A DNA stretch of 38,008 nt from Didymodactylos carnosus (taxonomy: Eukaryota > Rotifera > Eurotatoria > Philodinida > Philodinidae): contig CAJNOQ010000988.1 of NCBI GenBank assembly GCA_905250885.1, positions 1-38,008 on the forward strand, in the 5' to 3' direction. Under the pieces are notes generated by a model that saw only the letters and a program-made list of their open reading frames with translations, made no database searches and was not told the DNA's origin. Position 1 is the first letter of the stretch. Every line of letters starts with the position of its first letter. Shown here piece by piece: positions 1 through 10,800 of the stretch. The translations under genes were made by a program, and so were the position numbers.

Positions 1-1
1 G

Positions 2-1207
2 AGAAAAGCATCAACATCACGTCCTCTAAGACAAACAACAATGACACAAGTATTTGACAAACTTGAAAAATCTGCACCATGTGTACAACAATCACAACTC
101 GCATCACCTTTGCTAGTAATAAAAAAATGCGCTTTAACGGCAACTAATAATGAACAACAGCAACCGCAACAATCAATAATTATGTTGTCGGATGAAACAT
201 CACGGTCTACGAATGATTCTCCACTCGTAATATCTTCACCAGAACAACCAGCAGCACCATCATTGCTGGAACAGCAACAACCCGCCAGTGAGCAAATGGA
301 TATAGATGGAAATCAGGTAAAAGATTGTAAACGCGTTTTCTATTCTTGGATTTGAAACATTCAGTGTGAGAACGGTTTACTGGGAAATTAGTCTAAGTAA
401 AAGTCAACAACTGTTATAGTCCAACAGATGACAGAGCGTTGAATTAAGTTTTTGCATTAGCTAGTAAAAAAACGTTAACTAAGACTGTTATAATTGTTGG
501 GAACTATCTTTTTATTTATTCATGTTTATCGAAGTGTTTACTAGTGTGGGACAAGATACAATAGTATACGAGATGAAGTTACCTATAAAGTCAGTTGTTA
601 TTTATGTTTTTTTCTATAGAATATGCCGATATTAAATCACGTAATGGAAAATTCTTATTTTACATTTGATAAATCATTGATACCATTATCATTAGAAAGT
701 AATCAACATGTCGAAGAACGAGACGGTTTTAAAGAAAATCGAAATCAAATATCATCTATTAAATCTGATTCTGATGATAAGACAATTACCCACAAGATAC
801 CATCGCGATCACTCGATGAAAATGGTACTACGACGATACCAGAAAATGTTCGAAATCAATCAACAGCAACTTCAAATCCAAAAAATGATCATGACGGTGA
901 CGGTGATGATTTACTACATATTTGTAAGTCGTGTTGGGATTATCGTATCTGTTTACCGGATCAATTGAAAAATAATTTTCAATGTAAACATCGACAACAA
1001 TCGGCTATAATAACGCCTCAACATTTTTGGTCATTGGGTGTACCAAATACACAAACATGTCTAGAACGTGGCTATGGCGGTGTAAGAAGTCCTACAGTAC
1101 CAATTGAACGTTTAAGAAGGCCGCGTAGACAACTTCAGCAACAGTCAAATAATGCACTGAATAACAATACTCTTATAGACGATGAAGATGATAGTAGTTT
1201 TAACTAG
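2..1207 (+). CDS. RBBP8: CtIP/RBBP8 homologue (Sae2/Ctp1 family), C-terminal part, 5' end outside window
   Basis: Two exons, 2-316 and 620-1207, are joined in phase 0 by a GT-AG intron (317-619) and end at a TAG stop. The frame is open from base 2, so the N-terminal part lies upstream. The first exon and the start of the second are low-complexity (Q, S, D, N). The last 95 residues carry the family signature: CKSC, then CKHR, then TPQHFW, then PNTQTCLERGY, followed by a basic tail (923-1075 for the core). This matches the CtIP C-terminal Sae2-like domain, where the C..C/C.H residues and the basic stretch contact DNA and the TP ahead of FW is the conserved CDK site needed for resection. By family knowledge it would stimulate the MRE11 nuclease in the nucleus at double-strand breaks. 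The N-terminal tetramerisation coiled coil cannot be seen here. The family call rests on the C-terminal motif only. Confidence 0.85.
317..619 (+). other. Last intron of the CtIP homologue
   Basis: This 303-nt GT-AG intron (GTAAAAG donor, TTTTTTCTATAG acceptor) is phase 0. It is several times longer than most introns in the window. I see no coding potential or repeat in it. Confidence 0.75.
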
Positions 1208-1990
1208 AAATAGTCAGATCTCATATTGTGTTATGACTAGGTCAGATATTTTATTATTTATCTTGTATTTCGCTGGTTTATTTTATTGAACTCATTATTT
1301 TTTACATTATTTTCGCATTACAAATTCTACTCATTTTTACTTTTGTTTGTTTTCATACCAGATTTATTTGTGATATAAAATAAAATATATATTTGTTGAA
1401 AATACGATTATTTATAGAATTAAACATAGATGTTTGTATAATAAGTTGAGTATATTATTATATATTGGTTGAGAAAAGTTTGGTCCTGTAGCAAACACTT
1501 AAGATGATTTGTAGGTTAATGAAGGAAAAAAAACTTAAAAACAATTAGGAATTATAGATTTGTAATAGCTTTTAATAAAATCAGTCTGTTTCGAATCAAT
1601 ACGAGATCGCTCTACTTGAACAACAGAAATAGGTGTAGAAGTAGGTCTGAAAGGTAATGGCTCCAAGACAGATTGTTCAGATAGATTTTCAAATGTCTAA
1701 CAAATAAATAGCTTCTGATTAAAAGTAAAATTTTCATTCAGGAATAAGAAACTATTATTCGTGAATTTTGTGTACACACATTTTTCATCTGTTCAATATC
1801 TCTCAAGTAGTTTTAGATTATTTAGACCATCGCTTTTAACATATTTATATAGATTGTAATGAAAAAATTGAAATTTAATTTTTTAATTTCATCAAACAGT
1901 AGTGTGAGAAAGTAAAATTATTAAATCGACAATGTTATCGTTGTTTTAATTTAAATTACGAATTCTTTCATGAACGATATTCTAATTACA
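1208..1990. other. Convergent intergenic region
   Basis: This stretch lies between the 3' ends of the CtIP homologue (+) and the SH2 gene (-). It probably holds both 3' UTRs. I see no ORF, repeat or RNA gene in it. Confidence 0.6.
1379..1384 (+). other. Candidate polyadenylation signal AATAAA
   Basis: AATAAA lies 172 nt beyond the stop of the CtIP homologue, a normal distance for a 3' UTR. No other perfect hexamer lies closer on this strand. Confidence 0.5.
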
Positions 1991-2880
1991 TCACGTAAGA
2001 TAATCGGAATATTCTTTCGATTGACTGGATTCGGGATAATATTGCCGTAAATCAAGTGCTACAGGAAGATTTTCTGTTACAATTGAATGATGTACAATTA
2101 ATGCAGATAATGTTGTGAATAACTTTTTTGTCCCTCGTAACTTGCATCCATCTCTATCATAATCAATCAGATAATGAACAACTAAAGATTTTTTGATATA
2201 CTTTGGTACTCGAACAGATAATACCATCGAATTGGGGGATGACGAACTATTTCGGAGAATAAAACTGCCAACAGAACGAACTTTTAAAGCCAATTCAACA
2301 CTTTGTCTAGAGAGAAACAAAAAACAACAACAACAACTGATTATTATTCTATTTCATATTATGATGTAGTCTTTTTTTCAAACCTAGTTATATTGTTGTA
2401 AAACCATGGACTATTTTCATCGATGCACGAATTTGATGTAGTTATTGACAATGTTTGTGGTGCAAAACTACAATAAATAAAAACGATGTTACTGAGCAAT
2501 GAATAAATAAGATGAATACATACCTTTTTAATATAATAGAGGATGTTTTATGTATTGAAGAGATTGAGTTTTGTATACTTTTAAAATCTTCACTTAATGA
2601 ATCTGTTCCATCACTAATTACACTTGCTGCACCAACAGATCTTAAAATAGTAGAATATAGGTCAAAGATTTTTAATTGATGAGATATTGGTAATATTCAT
2701 CAAATACAAAAACTCAGTCTTATTGGATGATCTTAACAGGTTTTTATGATACTAAAAATTCCTTCAATAAATTGGAGATTTTTCACTAGATTTTCTCCAC
2801 ACTACATCAAATTTGAATAGATCATACCTTTGTTTTCTTTGACTATTTCGGCTAAATTTTCGTCGAATTGTATCGAACAT
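1991..2880 (-). CDS. Small SH2-domain protein, RIN/sprint-type SH2, complete
   Basis: Four exons on the minus strand, 2880-2828, 2640-2524, 2467-2384 and 2306-1991, join with matching phases (2, 2, 2) to a 189-residue protein ending at a TGA. Residues 1-75 are basic then Ser-rich and look disordered. An SH2 domain fills about 77-175: WFYNNITR opens it, SFILRNS is the FLVRES-like strand with phosphotyrosine-binding Arg at 103, and VHYLI and LSALIVHHS follow. The NSMVLSVRVP and late LPVAL pieces resemble the SH2 of Ras/Rab interactors (RIN, Drosophila sprint) more than Src or tensin SH2s. Known RINs continue into RH, VPS9 and RA domains; none is present here and the stop follows the SH2 within about 15 residues. 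It would be a phosphotyrosine adaptor, with unknown partner. The Met start follows no detectable upstream exon; splicing is inferred without transcripts. Confidence 0.8.
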
Positions 2881-4380
2881 ATTGTGTAAGACATCAACTA
2901 ATAATAAAGGATTTTAAACTTCGTCTGAATTTTTATATAAAATTTTCTTTCGACAAGTTCGAAAAAATTGATTTATTATGAATATTATAGTAGAATATTT
3001 CTGTAGAGACAAGAAAACATATATATTTATTAATGTAAATAATTGTAATAAATTTAGATATCTATAAAGTATGAAATATATCTGATAAAACTGCACAATA
3101 TTATGATTAAATTAAAAACCTTCATAAATAAAGGAAAGTTCATTTAATTGACAGACACACTTACATTTGTTATCATTCTAGTATGTATTCGAAATTTTCT
3201 TGTATCCTGTCATACATAACTATATATGTATTTATATATATATAACTCTACGTATATGTAAATCATATTTATAGATCGAATTCTAACTTTGATCTTCAGC
3301 CAAATAACTAGTGGCTGCTGTTAATAATATATGCAATCATCGTAATTCTTTTGTCGGGATGTAACCCAGTATATACAAATGGTCATCATTATTATTAGGA
3401 AAAAAAAAAGAACAAGAAACGAATGACTGACTGACTGCTTGACCATATCTATCTATCTATAATATTTATTGCATAACGAGAAAAAGATTTTCTTCCGTGT
3501 ATGTTATCTTTTATATATTGATTATTCCGACACACAGCTCATATCATATTACTGAACAGTTTCATACAAAAATATATAGTGTGTGAAAAGAATTGTACAA
3601 ATCATAGATAAATTAATATTTCTCAATAAATATGACATTGAACGGTTATACGTAAATAAATAGAATGTGACATATCAAGGAATATTGGCTTCTACTTTAT
3701 ACGTAAAACAAACAAACAAACAACGAAATCTACAGACTTAGTGAAAATAGAGATGCTAAACTAATTTAGCTCATTTGAATAAATTAGCAAATAGAATTAT
3801 TATTCAACATCGATCATTAATTAGCAGGAGATTTATATCCTCCGGCAGGCTCAGTAATATTCAAACGCTTATCATACCACTAATGAGACATTTATGAATG
3901 GCGATTCTACTCTAAGATCTTGACAAATATATTGTTTGGATCTCCGAATACCATTAGCCTTTACGCCGTAGTTGAACATAACTCTGTTTTGCACATCGGA
4001 CTATAGCTAAGTTTATGAAAGATTTGAAAATAATATATTGAAATTCATTTACCTTTAAATCGACACTGTCCGTGCTCTAAGCTAAGAAAACAGAGGCAGA
4101 ATGTTTCCGTCCCCTCAAATGACCGAAAAAAATTAAAGTACAGATTATAACAGATTAAACTGATACAGTATAGATATTTTTCTTGTCGATGACACTCTGA
4201 TTAGTAACAGTATTTATGAACGGACAAAATGACTTCTTGTATCAAAAGTATAAACGAGAAACATGGATAGGAAAATTTTTGTCAAGAATAGCCACTTCAT
4301 AGTTTCGATCATTTCTAAATGAGTGTCTTACATAACTAGTCAAGTAAAGGGAAATAACGAAAAAAGATGGTGCGGTGCGT
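2881..4380. other. Gene-free AT-rich stretch upstream of the SH2 gene
   Basis: It holds short AT-dinucleotide and ATCT-like simple repeats (around 3225-3245 and 3450-3465) and probably the SH2 gene promoter. No ORF with convincing protein character or splice-joined exons was found. Confidence 0.5.
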
Positions 4381-5294
4381 GTCCATATTATTTTTTACAA
4401 AATTTATTTTATGAGTCTGCTTCTCTACAAATGTTGCCCAAAATTTCAAGCAAACTTTTTATTTCTGCGCACAATGTTAAATACATAATACTAAATAGCA
4501 CAACATTTTGGCTCATAGTAGTTAATTTGGTTGAGTTTTTCTCCCTTTATCTAGAATATCTAATAACATGTAGCTGTGCATAAAAGATTCCAAATCTGCT
4601 GCATGGGACTAATGTCATATGCGCAGAAAAGTTGATTATCAGTTCTTTTATTAATGGTCATAGTTAAACGAATTTCACGACCTTTGATTTTCAGCCTATC
4701 GGTAATGGCGCCGCGAGGCATAGAGTAGAGAATACTTCGGAATAAATTTCAGTTTTTTTTCAAGTGAGACTAAAACGTGCTGGATGTAGTTTTAACTTTA
4801 GAACAAAAGTAATGTTTATTTCTATTACTTCCGTACTCTCAGTTCTTGAGATCTGTTCTTACTTTTGACTCCAGAATCAACTGTGGATGGAAAATTCGAA
4901 ATAAAAATTTCCTGAAGGCAAGAGGACCGATTGCTTTCCACTGCTGAGATGTCTCTATCTATTACTGGTTAGCCTTGAAAATCTGGAGTTGTTCAATTTT
5001 TTTGTGGGTGTGACTTCGCAAAATGCATCTCGCGTTAATTGGCAAGACTTTCTGTTTATATGATAAAATTATGTTACAAATTCTAGGCTTAATCTGAGTA
5101 GGCTCATGATAGCTTTTTTTTCTGATCTGGCAAGGTTAGCAAGCGCTATTCAAAGATATAGAAGTAGAAGATTTTATTATATAAGTTGTGCTATTTAACA
5201 TTATACATAGAAACAAAAAGTTTGCTTGAAATTTTAGACAACATTTGTAGAGATATAGAATCATAAAATAAATTTTGTAAAAAACAATATGGAT
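4381..5294. repeat. Degenerate long inverted repeat, about 100-nt arms
   Basis: The left arm (about 4381-4483) is the imperfect reverse complement of the right arm (about 5191-5294). Shared blocks include AAAATTTATTTTATGA, ACAAATGTTG and CAAACTTTTT and their complements. The arms enclose about 700 nt of unrelated sequence. This architecture suggests a decayed non-autonomous DNA element or fold-back element. Similarity stops abruptly just outside both arms. No target-site duplication or transposase could be recognised. Confidence 0.6.
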
Positions 5295-7891
5295 ACAGTG
5301 GGCAATTTTGCCACGCCACGTGGATATGGGGCCTTTTCTGGTCAGAAACGGTTTTTCTTTGCCGAAACAGTAGTCTAAAATTCGGAGAATGGTTTTTAAC
5401 GAAAAAATCGATTTTCGAAAAAAGCTTTTTCGATCAAAAACAGTTGAGGGGGACCCTTGCCCATATTTTTCATCTAATTATTTTTTCTTTCAAAATATGA
5501 TTTCTTATACAGTATTCAATGCAGTTTTAAGTGGTGATCCGAATATTATCTTATTTTTTCTTAAAAGAGTTTCTGAGCCGAGAAAATCAGTTTTCACCTG
5601 AAAGATCATGGTTTTTGGAAAACATGCCGAGCAATTTTAGAAACGTTTGTGCTAACTGTATTGATTCAGCATAGTCTGTAGAAGATTTTGGCCAAGTTTG
5701 AGCGTGTTTGAAAAATGAATGCGGGTGGATTTCACATTTTAGTAATCATAGTAGTCAGGAAACATTGTTAGTCTGAACGATACATTTTTCTCGTTAGCTA
5801 TAAGACTGAACTAAGAAAATTTTGCACCAAAACATAGTCTAAGGTGTCTAGCTTCAGAATCTGTACGGCTTTTAAATCTAGGATTAGCCCATTGAAGAAA
5901 AAGAACTTTTTCCTTAAAACATCGGTATTTCAGGCTAGTTTTTGGCTAAGTATTTTCCGATGAATCATGGGATTTGAAAACAGTTATTATTAGGCCCTTA
6001 AAACAGAACCCGTCCGAAAGTATATCAGGCTGTATATGTATCTCACTTTTGAAATTTTTCCAAATGTCCACGTGATTGCCCACTATGATGTAACCAGCCA
6101 ACACTTTCAGTTGTGTAGAAAATGTTCGATCTACCATCATGTTCAATAGCAGGGTTTTCCGATCAATGACTGCTGAGACTCTCAAACGTAGGAAGAAAAT
6201 TTTAGAAGTATGATTTTTAACTCCATAATACTCTATTTGTGTTTATCAAGTATTTTATCGCTTTTAGATTTACGATGGTCGTGTTATTAGAATAATACAA
6301 TGAGTTTGAATTGTAGGACTAGAAAATTTCGAAATGAAACAAAAATTCTTGTTCATACGGTTAAGTAGAGATAATAGCATAATTAATTTTTAGTTTTTAT
6401 TTACGCTTTTTATTTAGTTTAAGAATTAAAACAAACAACAAGGCGTTTAGTTTAAAATAATTTTAGAATGCTTCTTCCATTTTTTTACGCATTTCTCTAT
6501 CATATAGTTCGCATAAAGTGTTGTCTTTCCCGATCTGATTGTTAAAATATTACCTCATTACAAAATCAATTCAGATAACTTATATTTTGGCTATTGTCAG
6601 ACTCTTATAAGAAATAGAGATAAAAATTCACTACTATTGATGGTTTCGTGTATGATGAACGAAAAGATTCTCTGTAGCTCAAGTTTAAAGTTCAGAAACA
6701 TATATTTTTCTGAACGTCTTGAAAATCGTTATAACAGAGGCTTTTTTTCAGGCAAGCTACTATAAAAATTTTGATTTCATAGTATCTTGCCTATAGAAAC
6801 TCATCAATCCCCCATGCGAAGTTTTCTAGACTATGTTTTTTTCAATTTCATCAGCACCGAAAATATTTTCTAAATTCACCACGTCGTTGTAATGATTTTT
6901 AAGACGCTTACTTCTAGTTTCCCTATCAATTCTTAGTGCTAAAATAAACTCTCCCATAGTCATGAAAAACTTTAATGACAATGAACAGCTACTGTCAACT
7001 AGAGACGGCGGATTCTGTAGATTCATGTCACGTATTTTTGGATTTACCAGATCGTTAAAATACGCGGTTTGACTCATATATACAGATAAAAGAATGGATT
7101 CTCCTGACTTGAATAGTATTTATCCCAGTTTTCATCGAAGATAACAACAAAAAATAAATAAATTTGCGGTCATTTCTCTTTTTTATTAATTCACTTATTA
7201 TTTTATTTGTATTCAAAATAAGATAGGCTTTTATTCTTCGTAACACTTCGATCAAAATTCGATGGATAGGGAAGATATTTTGAGCCTCATCTACATTCAG
7301 CCGTTTTTTCTACCATTGTCTCTCTCATCGAAGCTAGCGATTCATATACTCATTTCAGTTGATGGCACTCGCGCCACATAAGTAGAACATCAATTGGCCT
7401 TTTCGTATCTAATCAGATTACTGATATCGTATTTGTAGAGGCTGCTGCTTAGGTATGCTCCTTTCTCATGTCAACTTTTCTTTAACGATATATTGCACAT
7501 TTATGTTTATATAAGGAGACCTTTCACTAGCCTAGTTAACATTAGAGACTAGAATTTAACTTTACTTTTAGTTCTAAAGCTGGAACACTTGCTTATGGTT
7601 AAAATTGAACCTTATAAATCAAATCATTTTGATTGAAAGGCAGCCCCAACCGAGATCTAATTTTTCCTGTATATTAATTGACATGAAAGGAGTATTTGCA
7701 AAAACGGGTGCTTGTCCAGACGGCACCCTCACACTCTCACACATACCTACAATATAAGATGTGATTGTGTACAAGTGCCAAAAAATGTTAGTTGAGTGAG
7801 AAAACCAAGTTCATTCGTACACATTTTCCGAAAAAGAATGTTCATTATTTTCAAGAAAATTCTGTTTATATGACGTATTTTTTTGTTGTAG
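5295..7891. other. Gene-free stretch upstream of SCLT1
   Basis: Only short, opposing, low-quality ORFs occur. An upstream 5' UTR or coding exon of SCLT1 could lie here because the first identified SCLT1 exon is preceded directly by an acceptor-like TTGTTGTAG, but I could not identify a matching exon. Confidence 0.45.
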
Positions 7892-10800
7892 ATGAATCCC
7901 AGTGCATCTGAAGTAGAGAGAGAGAGTGCAAATATACAAACTAAACTAAATTCGTTTCAAGTAAGAATATTAATATTACAAAAACATCTACAAATTGTCT
8001 AATTTTCTTATAGACAGAACTTGAAAGTTTACGATCTCAAATAAATGTTGTTACAGAAGAAAATAAAGAGTAAATTACAACAAAACTAAATGAATATACA
8101 AAGAACAGCTGTTTTACATTTTGTTTATTTTAAGTTTACGTCGACAGTTAAAGAAAACAATTGAAGAAAAATTGGTTGGAATCAGTCCAGATGCTGTTAA
8201 TAATAATGAAAATATTATCGAATTACAAAAAACACAAATAAATCTTCTTGAACAAGTATTTATATTTTAAGTTATATAACAATAAAGACGTAGATATTTA
8301 GGACAAAAATTTTCGCTACGACTTTACTCGTTAATGTCTATTGTATGTAACTCTTTATTCTATTTTTCAGGAAAAAGATGATACAATGAAATTGTGCAAA
8401 CAAAGTCAAGAAATGGTTTTACGTTTAGAACAAGAAGTGAATGTAAATAGATTAATCTAAAATTTTCAGTTAAAATGTACCTTATTATTTTTGTTTTCAA
8501 GGATTTGAAAGATCCATTGAAGCCACACTTATTGAAATTAGACATGCAAAGTCGTCAAGTAAATTTAAGTTTAATGTCATTATTTTTCATTTAGAAAATA
8601 TATGTTTTTACTTTTAGATACAAGAACAACATGCAAGAGAAGAAATAGAACTTGTACAAGAAATGAATTTGATTCGAGAAGAGTTATCGTACGTATTTTT
8701 TTATGATTATTATTTAATAATTTTAAATACAGCAAAAATGGATATTTTATTTTTTATTTTTCTTTCAGAAAAAGAAGCAAAGATTTAGTTAATTCACAAT
8801 TATTAGTGAAAGAATTGGAGACAAATAATGAAGTATTACGAACACAAGTTTTTCAAAAAGTAAGTTGTTATGATTTAAGTAATCGAATAATTTTCTTCTT
8901 TCACTTTATTTATGTGTTGTAGGAAGATGATCTACGTAATGCATTGAAAAAAGAACTAGGTTATGATGGAACGTTTGTTGCACTTCAAAATTCTATTGAT
9001 ACTCTCGAAGTTAGGCAAGTATAAAAGAAAAAAAAAATCATAAATAATACAAGCATAGAATTGATGAACGTTAGTTTTGCGATTGTATAATATTTCTGTA
9101 AGAATTTGATATTGAAAAATCATTCAAAGTTATATTTCTAAATGAATAATCTTTCATTGAGAAGAATACATATGAATAAACTATGTTTCGTAGCTCCGAG
9201 CTAGATCTCATTCTTAATAATCAAATAGTCAAAATTGTTCCGTGAATTTTGCTGATCGTAAGGGGTGATGATATTGAACTTGAATTTTATTTATTCATTT
9301 CTATTTTGTTTTAGATTGGAAAATGCATTAAAGGAAAAAGAGCTCGCCAGAAAACAACAAGATGAATTAGATGCAAAACTAAAAGAAATGACACTAGAAA
9401 AGTAAATGAATATCAAGTTTAATTACTTGAAAAAATAAAAGTTATTTTCATTTTCATTTTATTTATTTTTTTAGTCGCTCTTTAGAAATAAAACTATCAG
9501 ACGCTATTAATCACCTTCAAGAAAATGCTCATCTACAAGGAATAGCTCTAAATGAAAATCAATTTGTATGTACAATAAAAAATTATATGTTTTCTTTTTT
9601 CTCTGTTCGAATTATTTCCTAGAGATAATGTTTATGTTAAGGCTGTAGCTCGTGAACGACAAGGCAAAGAAGATCACGATCGACTTCATCGAACTATCGA
9701 TGAATTAATCGAACAAGCAGCAAATAAAACAAAAATTGCTGTAAGTTTTCTTTTTACGATTAATAAATGTATGATATAATGATAAAAAGTAAAGATTTTT
9801 CTATTTAGGTAGAACAAGTTAGACAACAATATAATCAGAATTTAGAAAAATTAATGCAAGAATATACTCAGATGGAATCGGTTTGTTTTAATTTCATTCA
9901 TTATATTTTTTTCCTGTTATGTACCAGAGCCCGAAACAAATCAATAAATCCTGAATCGGTTCGATTTGATTCGGGTCAGTTCAATGAAAATCAAAGCTTG
10001 CTTCTCTCTTGTTTCCAAACGTTTGTTTAAAATATAGTGCCTCGAGTTGGAGCACTTGAGTAGAATTAGGTATGCACCAATTACAGTTTTTTACCAGTTA
10101 ACTGTACTTGTAAAACTGCTGGTAACTGTAACTGTAACTGGTGCATACCTAAGCAAAATATATCATTTATGTGACTAGAATTATGAAACATGAAATAAAA
10201 CAAAACAAACAAGAAGAAGAATATAAACAAGAAATGTCTTGTTTGCATTAGTCTTTCCATTTATTATTTTCTATCGAACATAAAAATAATATGTTGTTGA
10301 CACTCGATGGGTCTACACTGGAAAAGAAAACAAGGATTTCGAGAATTGAAACCATTTCTAAACCCTTTTTATGTATCGTACGAATCTACGAAGCTTAAAA
10401 AGGGTTTAGAAATGATTTCAATTCTCGAAACCTTTTTAAGTTCCGCACTCTACCATTTTTTTTCAGTATAAGCTTGAGCAATGTTGATTAACAATTTTAG
10501 CGCTTCTTTGAGTTTCTTCTCGAACAAAATTTCTCGTCACAACCGCAGCTAACTACAAGAAATTAAAAAGATCTCAACCTTAATGATCAAAAAATAAGAG
10601 AATGTCAATTATGCGCGACATTCATTCTGATGTTCTCAGAAACTCTATATTTGAAAATAAATTTGATTAGATGTCTTAATAACTCGGTAAAAGATATTAT
10701 ATGCTTCTCTTTCTAACGCGATTATATGTTTTTGAGCGTTATAACAGAAAAAAAGGACAAAATTGTATTGTGTGGTACTTTTGTTACTTTATATGATGTC

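Noticed and set aside
4323..4583. 86-codon plus-strand ORF
   Set aside because: It runs through one arm of the inverted repeat, has no recognisable domain and no splice partners; the other arm does not preserve the frame.
5389..5601. 70-codon plus-strand ORF in gene-free DNA
   Set aside because: Composition is that of random AT-rich sequence, with no family resemblance.
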